Source of the DNA: Plazaster borealis
Lineage: Eukaryota > Echinodermata > Asteroidea > Forcipulatida > Labidiasteridae
Direction of reading: 5' to 3'
Assembly: GCA_021014325.1 (NCBI GenBank)
Contig: CM037463.1
Coordinates: forward strand, 9,431,001-9,495,000
DNA: 64,000 nt
A program made the position numbers and the translations under genes. Positions within the stretch are counted from its first letter, which is position 1, and the number at the start of each line of letters is the position of its first letter. The notes beneath the pieces are model-generated. The model was not told the origin of the DNA. It ran no database searches and worked only from the letters and a program-made list of their open reading frames with translations. Below are positions 56,088 to 64,000 of the stretch, one piece after another.

Positions 56088-58794
56088 TAGTTATACATCT
56101 AGACCCTTTCACAGTAACATGTGCCATGATGAATCTGCCGTGTGCGCCGTGGTGTGTTGTTTATTTCAAACTCTGCAAGTTGATAATTGCACTTAACGCA
56201 CAGCATAAGAAGCGCCCGTGAAGTTAAGAATTGTGTAAATGTCTGTTCGAAATAAACAACGCACCATGGCGCACTGGGCCATTTTTTAGGGTATATTTTG
56301 GACATTTTTGGGTACACGTTCATGGTTGTCCACGGTTAGTCAGTGCATCAAGGGGAGGGGCTTAATGGATCAGTCTTATTCATTCAGGTTACAGGAGCCA
56401 AGGTAGACAGATGTCAGAAGATTTTCTGTCCAAAACAAGCCAATCAATAAAATTCACTTTGGAAAAATAATAAAATTTAAAACATGTATTCAATTGCATG
56501 CTTTAAGGCCAAGTAAAAAAAAAATTAAAAAGTTGATCGTCCTGTTTTTTTCAGAAAGAGGATGACTGCCCTTTTTTTTTTTTTTCTTTTTTTTTCTTTT
56601 TTTTTCAAGGAGGAAAGAAGCAGACTAAATTGTGCTTGCATTGTAGAACTTAGAAGTCAAAAATATGGGTAAATTATAATCAATCATCAAAAGAATGGTG
56701 CCAAGAGGAAGAGAGAATACATGTGGTATTTTTTTTGAAAAAAAAAGAAAAAAGGATGCTCCTTCAAAATAGGATGAGGCAGGGACGATCAACTGGTGCT
56801 TTTTTTTCTTTGGCCTGAGGTAACTGTTTTCAACCTTGAAGACCAGTCCCCAGATTTATGACGATCAGCAATATCATGGCTTGGTCACAATGTTTTAAAC
56901 AAATAAAAGCTAGGGCAATTATCCTGGCCAAACTCCTACTATACAAATCAATCAAAAGTTGAAATGTAATCTAAGACTGCTTTCCAGCAAGGTCATGCAC
57001 GGTTTAAAGGGAGCTCTGCAGATTGTGTTGAACCTGCAGGATGCGTGGATCCTTTAGACTAGAGCTCAATGCCCTTGGCAGACCCATAGAGAAAGGACCT
57101 AAAGTTCTCTTCTTCAATCTTCAATGAGTGGATACCAGATCCAGATTCTGATATATGCCCTCTTCACTTCAGGAAAAGTCTTGTTTCTTATCTTTAATTT
57201 GACATTCCATGGCTTTCCAAAACCAAGCAATTTCTGCCAAAACTCAAAACTGGGTGTATTAGCTCATCAAATCGGTGGCGAAGGTGTTTAGCAATTAATA
57301 CATGTAACTCCTTTCAAAAATGTAGCAATATTGAAAACATATTGACAGTTCTGTGTGACTGAAGAAGTCAGCTTGATCTTGGTAATAAAATATAAATTTA
57401 AAATTTTAACAGTAATTACCAGACATATCCCTTCACTGCAAGCAGTATCCTAAACAGCAGTTTGAAAAAGAGTTCTACTTCAAATGCAGTTTTCTCTACA
57501 CACAGTATTTTGGCTGTGATCCAGATTTGCCACTTTGTGAAATCGATGACAACATACAGGACTATGTACATGTACCCGATGTACATTTTCAGTCTGATCC
57601 TCTTTTCAAGCAACATGTACTCTACATGTACATGTACATTTCTTTTTTCCCCAGAGGCTGAGCTACTTCACTTGTGTATTATGTAAAATGCTGCCCTTGA
57701 ATTTATCAACATACCTTGTACAACATGTTCAAGATACAATGTACAATGTGTAGGCCTACATGATAGAAGATACAACGTACCATTTTATGTACAATTATTT
57801 TTCTTCAGTCATGTACAACTTGGTTGGTGCAAGTTTTAGATACGTACCTGTACGTCATTAATGACAAGGATGTAGCTTCACAGAGCAAAGATTACATGAT
57901 GAAGTGAAGTGTACATTTTTAAGTACCAAGAAGAAGTGCGAAGTGTAAACTAAAAAAAGCCTGTCAATGAACTCTTGACAACGTTTTTGTTAAGTTGCCG
58001 TCCAGCCCTGAGCCCAATTAACCCCAGGTTAGTGCATAACATTGGTAAAGATTAAATATAAAAGTTCACAGATTTACACATACGTGTACTTAAACGATGG
58101 TCATGGTGGAAAACTTCCCATGAAATATGTTTGCCTGAAAGTGAAATGCTTTAGTTTTGATAAATAAGTAAAACAATTATTTTTGATTTCTTGAGTCCAA
58201 AAACCCATGTTTGAAAACAGTGAAAACAGTAGTAGGCCTATTATTTTTTGTTTTACTATTTTCTCATGACCTATGACCTATGACCTATGATTGAATAATG
58301 ATTGATTGTTCTACATTATGTAAATCTTTCACAGTTTTGTCATTCCATAAATATATTTTGGATCACAAAAGATGCAGATACTGTTCTGGGGTTGTTTAAT
58401 TACAAATGTTAGGTTCAAAGGAAGACAATGATGTTTTTTGTAATTTTGTAAAACATGCAATCCTGATAGTACAAGAGTAAACAAACACATGGTCCCCCTT
58501 TGCAACAAATACCCTCCAGCAAATATCTATAGAAATATACTAATGTGGCATCAAAATTTCCCCCCATAATTGGTACAAATAGTTGTACAGTCAAAACTGG
58601 TCTCTGAAAAGTTTATGATGGTAAACAAGTTCAACAAAAATGAAATTGTTTCATGTAATTAAAAAATGCAGTTTTGTAATTGCAAAAAAAAATTGTTTTT
58701 AACGTAAAACAAATTAGAAGAAATGGTTCACGCCTGGTAAATTTCCAGGAAAAGCAAATTAATATGGATGAAAGTGAGAACAATAGAAAATAAT
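56088..58794. other. Non-coding stretch with minor repeats
   Basis: Contains T-rich runs at 56572-56605, GTACATGTAC-rich sequence at 57560-57860, a part-copy (about 58030-58350) of the 60377-60735 family, and a triple CTATGACCTA run near 58268. No exon is recognised. Confidence 0.4.
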
Positions 58795-59230
58795 AATAAT
58801 AATACGAGACATTTATCAGCGCATAATGCAGGAGCCTCTATGCGCAACATAAAACACTGAAATGAAATTTAAAAAGCAATAGGCTAATGTATTACAAAAA
58901 TATCGCTTCAAACAAATGAGTCTTTAAAAGTTCCTTGAAAATATGAAGAGAGTCCGCTTGGCGAATATGAAGAGGTAAGTCATTCCATACATAACGAAGG
59001 TGCAATGAAGTTGTTGAAGGCTCTTTGACCATAGAATGTAGTGGAAAAAGTAGATTGCGTCAGTAGGGATTGGCCAGCAGATTGGGACGAACAAGTATAC
59101 ATTTATGGAGAAGATCAGATATATAGTCAGGAGTTGGCCATGAAGAGCTTTGAAAGTGAGAAGATTTAACTTAGGTGATGTGCAATTTGATCGGGAGCCA
59201 TTGGAGTTCCTGTAAGATAGGTGTTAACAA
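58795..59230. repeat. SINE-like dispersed repeat
   Basis: After an AAT run the sequence reads CAGCGCATAATGCAGGAGCC, TCAAACAAATGAGTCTTTAA and GGCTCTTTGACCATAGAATG. It is related to 37771-38210 and, at its start, to the insert in the minisatellite at 48786-49055. Confidence 0.65.
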
Positions 59231-60376
59231 TTGAACCCCAGGACCCTCCACCTCAGAGCAGATCGCAAAAAAAAAGTGAATGCATTATAATGCCATTTCG
59301 CTAGTCATGAAACCAATTAATAGACTTAAATGAATTAAATGCTTACCTATCTCAACAGATGTTTTTGTGTAATTTTTTCAGAAATTCTCCTGGTGGCTAT
59401 ACTCCTACTGCAATCAGTATAAACCATTATGTCGTCCAAATTGAAAAATAAGAGTATAACTGTTGCCTCTGTACTGTTAGTTGTCTTTTCCTGGCGTTAT
59501 TTATCACACATTCAATTCACACACTCCTCTCTCTTGATGCAGAACAACATCAACCACAAAATGTCCCTTCCAAGAAGGGAAGACTGTAAAGACGACAGAA
59601 TAGAAAAAAGACACACACACAAAATTCCCCCCCAGTGGAGACTGAGGATGATCTTCAAAGAGGAGCAGTAAAAAGAATTTCCTGGGCGGACTAAAGAGAA
59701 GTCTTAATTCAACAACAATGGGGGCCCAAACTGGCCACAATATTGCGGGTTGGGCCGGATTTACATTTCTTTTATGGGGGATCATCTGCAGAACAGCTAG
59801 GGTTGACAGTGTGTTGAAAGACCAGAAACCCAGCGTGTGAGAGACAAGAAGGATTGACTGGCTGACCATTTGCTCACTGGAGCAGAACCAACACAAGAGG
59901 AGAGATGAAAAGGAGATGGGTGAACAGAGATAATAAGGTCTCCGGACTGCTGAAGCGGAATTCCATTAATGCTAGAAATGCCTGGAGCCTAGAATCTTCA
60001 TCCCTCTTGCTCCATCATGTTTCTGACAATCCAAACTCTGAGACATTCTTTTAGTGCATCTCTCACTCACCAAGAGTTGGCTTATGCTTTGTCACCTCAA
60101 GTTAGCAATGGGCCGGTATTCTAATGGCACTCTATGGTAGGCAGTTTGGAATGTTAAAATGTAGACAATATAGAGAGAAATGAAAACAAACAAAACGGGG
60201 TTAACACAGAAATATTGCCTTTTAAATACCTAATTTGTGGGTCAACAGTGTCAGATGTAACTGGCAACCATGGTGCAGTCATCAAAGATCAAAGCTACAT
60301 TTATTTGTTCAACACCAATCACCAAATACCAATCACAAAACACAGTCTAAGATGTACTGCATGATTTTGTTTGTTA
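59231..60376. other. Unrecognised non-coding stretch
   Basis: A 130-codon minus-strand open frame (59504-59896) has no recognisable domain and low-complexity aromatic/hydrophobic content. No splice-supported exon or repeat family was identified. Confidence 0.35.
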
Positions 60377-60735
60377 AAGGAACGTTACAGAACTGGTAAT
60401 TAACATTTTCTTTAAGATCACAGATTTACATAAAACTTACACGGTCTAATGATGATGATTGATAGTAGAAAACATCCCTAGAAATATTTCTGTCTGAAAT
60501 GCCATATTTGATGAGAAATAAATAAAACTAATTTTCGATTGGAGTTTATCGCTCATGAGCGTTTTATTCATGCATTGTATACCACATGCAAATGTGTAAT
60601 CAGTTTTTCACTATTTTCTCGTGACCCAGATGGCCGATCGATCTCAAACTTCTACAGTTTGTCAGTTTATGTATTGGTGGATTATATAAAGTGCTTAACT
60701 GTTTTGTTAGCAAAAACCAATTCTGTAATGTTCCT
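60377..60735. mobile_element. TTA-flanked terminal-inverted-repeat element, third family
   Basis: Ends AAGGAACGTTACAGAACTGG and CCAATTCTGTAATGTTCCT are inverted, with TTA at 60374-60376 and 60736-60738. The interior words ACAGATTTACATAAAACTTA and TTTTTCACTATTTTCTCGTG identify decayed copies at about 9110-9450, 50215-50530 and 58030-58350. Confidence 0.85.
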
Positions 60736-63700
60736 TTAAATGTAAGGCCTACATTACATAATTCATGGTTTTCACAACTCACTTGTATCCCATGTAGAGT
60801 CTGTTTAGGGTTCTTTTTCTGGTCCTTGCTCTATGTTTTTACATCACACTTACACTTATATGCTGTGCCTTGTGGTATTATTACACACAACAAAGATTCC
60901 AATTATTCCCATCAAAAGCTCAACTTTGTAATTTCAACTGTAACAAATCCTTCACAAGGACACTGATATTATGGCGGGACTGGAGGGAACAATACAGCCC
61001 TGTGGGAGAACAACCACATCAAGCCAACAAACTGTACCCTCCTGACTGGCTCTTCTGAAATCCAAATAATCTCTGGCCTTGATCTCAGTCCCAGACTAGT
61101 TGTTAAGGCAGATATATTCCAGCTGTAGTGTCTTGTTACAATCTTTAAAGGGTGGGTTTAGTCCACAACCTATTTATTCCTTCAAACTTTCTCTACCCAT
61201 CAACAAACTCTTAAAATTACTTGCACTTCCAGCTTGTAAAACAATTTAATGCACTGAAGATAACAAATACAAACAATAGTTATGTTCACATTATGTGTGT
61301 TTATAAGGAGAAAAAGAAGAAAAAAACAACCACATTTTACCAACTTGTGAGACAGTCTTCTGGCAACATTTATTTAAAAGTGGACAGGACATTTTTCATA
61401 ACATGGTTGGGGTCAGATTTATTCTTGACCCTTACAACAAGCTTCTTGGATTGAAACTTGGCAAACTACAGTGAACAGACCCCAGAGACTACTTGCTGTT
61501 ATGCCAAAGTGAACCATGAAAACATACTCCTTAGATTTAGAACTGAGAAAACCTGAGAAGACCCAACCTGGAAAAAACCGCCAGTCCGCCAGGCAGGGGA
61601 TGTGCCACCTGAAATAGGCCATTCAACTGCTGTATAAATATTTGGATTGCTTTGGGGAGCTGGGCTGTTTGTAGTTCCATTGTCTGGGTTTATTTAAAAC
61701 ACAGGGAGCACAATGGTTGAAGTGCATTATTTCCTTATTCTATTACAGTAATTCAGAACTGATGGAAGTGTGAATCCACTCAAATTCTTGTTGAATCCTG
61801 TTTGTAAGTGTGGCATGATAGCACTGTAACAGTGAATAAGCCATGATCACTTCAAATAAACTGGCTACTTTGATTACCAGAAGCCAATATAATAGGTAGG
61901 CCTATGCATTGAGCTGGTACTTCTTTGAAAGTTTGGCCCAAGCACGCTGAATTTAAATGAGGTCCTCGTAATGTTTTTTACTTGGTGTTTGGTTTTAAAA
62001 GCCCTGCTGTGCAATCTGTGGCATTCTAAGTGGTTTTATCTTTGTGGTTTTTGTGAATTTGATGTAAAGTTACAAACAAAGTTGTAAAAGTACAAAATTT
62101 GAGTATCGGCGGCCATATGCGTATATCGCCCCACAAACCGTGTGTATCGGCCCGTATTGCTAGCTTGCCCATGGGGAGAACCCTGGAACAGTATGAAAGG
62201 GAACAACAAAGTTGTCTTTTTTTTCATCATGCTTGCAGATTGAACAATGAAAGGTCTGAAATGATTTACTTTAAAAATTACACACAAACTTATGCCAGCT
62301 CTTGACTTGAGCTGTAAATGTAATCAGAAAAAAATCTTTTACATGCAGCAAATGCGCACTTGTGTGACATACTGAAAAAAAGGATACTGTATTATAAATG
62401 AACAACAGAAGTTGTTTGTTTTGTTTTGAAAAAACTGTATTCCAGTTATTTCACAATTATTTATAAAGCAATTATCTAACACTTGGTCAATGAAGACTAT
62501 AAACAACATAATTTTGACATTCAAAAAAGATCAGCAAAGACTAAAGAATACAGAATATTTCTGATTGCTCGTAAAAGTCGTATGTTAACCACTTCACGTC
62601 CGATGATAGTATTTCTTGCTAAAACTTTTCCAAACTGGATTTCGGTGGACATTTATATCTGCCCAGAACAATTTTGGAGGGCCCTTTTTTAGGTTGTAGT
62701 CAGTTGACCAGCTGATGTACAAATAAACCCCTGGACAATCCATTGTGTAGCATGCACAGGTATGGACCTACCATGCTGGTTGCTACACTTCGTTTTCTCC
62801 ACACAAGGGACAAATGATACTGGCATCATGCTCGAAATCTCCCTTTTTCTGGGGGTTATTGTGTAATCCCTGATTCCAGAACTTCGTCCTTTTGTTGTAC
62901 AAACGACGATTACGAGAGATCAATAGACTGCCACCATTATTTGTCATTGTATTCAGCATTATGGGTGGCAAGGCAAGTCCGAGATTCCAGCATACCATTG
63001 CCGATTATCGGCCCTGGCTTACAGCCAGCCAGGCAGCCAGGTTCAGGCCTATTCACAGTACGACATTCCATAATTTCTCGAAAGAGAACGAAAAGTACTG
63101 GTGCATTTTAAGAGATCGTTTGTTGGGACAATAATATTCTCCACAAAAATAACTTTGGAAGTTCTGAACAATTCTGAAAAAATAATACCACGCAGAGATT
63201 TTTTAATACTGACATGAAGTGTTTTTGTAACAAAAAGTGTACCTCTGATTGTGGCTATACGAATGAAAAAACTTTCAATTCAAAAGATGTGATTCATTAT
63301 CTCTTGTAAAAATGCTGGAAAATAGTCCTGATAAACCCGCCCTCCAGTCATGCTGTCGTGAAGTCAACTAAATTTTGGTTTAAAAGTACCTTGCTGCGGA
63401 CAACACTGAATTCATATGAATTTAAACAAGAAATAATTGGTTTGATAACGAACTACAGCCCGTCTTATAATAACATTAACAAGTCTAAATTGGCTTTTTG
63501 GGGCTATCCTTGGATAATTTTGTGCTGTTTTTCTTTCTTGTTGTCTACTTTCGTTTTGTTTGTTTGTCGTTTCCCTCATCGTTATTCTCCTGTTACTGTG
63601 TATGTTTTTTGTCATGTTCTTGCTGTATTTTATCCCAATGAATTCAAATCAAATCAAATTCAACGTACGTGTACAGTCTAAAGGCAGTAAAGCAGTGTTG

Positions 63701-64000
63701 TAGTCTGAATCCAGTGTGCATGCCCAACTCTGTCCGTGCTTAACACCTGTACAAAGTCAGACTCCTTCAGCATGGCCCCCATGCTATGAGAAAGCCGAAA
63801 ATACCAGCCCATGCTAATTTCTGCAAAGCCCTGCTGATGGAAGGTAGGATTTATTCCCTCAGTGCTGAGCCATGCTCTGGAAGGCCTTGAGGTCAAACTA
63901 GTACACCCAAGCCTTGCATCTGGGATCAAACCAGACACCACTTGATGCTGATGCTCAAAAGCTCGCCAACAAATTTGATTGCAGGGATATGGAATTTTAT
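60736..64000. other. Right end of the window
   Basis: 61895-62190 is a reversed CAGGGTTCTCCCC-family copy. About 63350-63665 ends in AATCAAATCAAATTCAA, the style of a LINE 3' tail. 62783-62998 has a minus-strand open frame ending IICPLCGENEV that I cannot assign. No Gli exon or other gene is recognised. Confidence 0.4.

Noticed and set aside
59504..59896. 130-codon minus-strand open frame as a gene
   Set aside because: No recognisable domain, biased aromatic/hydrophobic composition and no supporting splice context.

Overview
This is an animal nuclear genome window. It carries one recognisable protein-coding gene, a GLI/Ci-family zinc-finger transcription factor (nuclear effector of Hedgehog signalling), on the minus strand. 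Thirteen coding exons run from the start codon at 46161 down to the stop codon at 2713-2715. All junctions have GT/AG ends and the reading phase closes exactly: 3951 coding bases, 1316 residues plus stop. The protein shows the GLI layout in order: an N-terminal repressor region with the SYGHL Sufu-binding motif, five C2H2 fingers (about residues 517-669), a cluster of PKA-type RRxS sites that marks the processing region, a Gln/Met/His-rich stretch, and a C-terminal activation motif (DMSSMLTSLAEE). A single GLI gene with Gli2/3-like motifs, plus the style of the interspersed repeats (tRNA-headed SINEs, foldback elements with GGGCCCAATTTCAT ends), suggests a marine invertebrate deuterostome, most likely an echinoderm and perhaps a sea star. 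The organism call is inference.

Layout, left to right: 1-2712 is the 3' flank/3' UTR, with a second copy of the last coding ~100 bp just past the stop. 2713-5698 holds exons 13-11 (C-terminal half and finger 5). 6541-9820 holds exons 10-8 (fingers 4 to 1). 10592-12812 holds exons 7-5. 17930-18712 holds exons 4-3. 23861-24133 is exon 2. A ~22 kb intron 1 follows, then exon 1 at 46095-46188 with the start codon. 46189-64000 has no recognisable coding exon and is probably a 5' UTR intron or upstream region; it contains a ~1.9 kb minisatellite of 23-bp units.

The non-coding DNA is packed with short non-autonomous transposons. Main groups are tRNA-headed SINEs; TTA-flanked terminal-inverted-repeat elements, several nested in one another; hAT-like elements beginning CAGGGCTCGAA or CAGGGTTCTCCCC; foldback elements with tRNA-like interiors; and two larger elements with related ends (54839-56084 and 32806-33417). 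No second gene, rRNA, functional tRNA, operon or CRISPR array could be supported.
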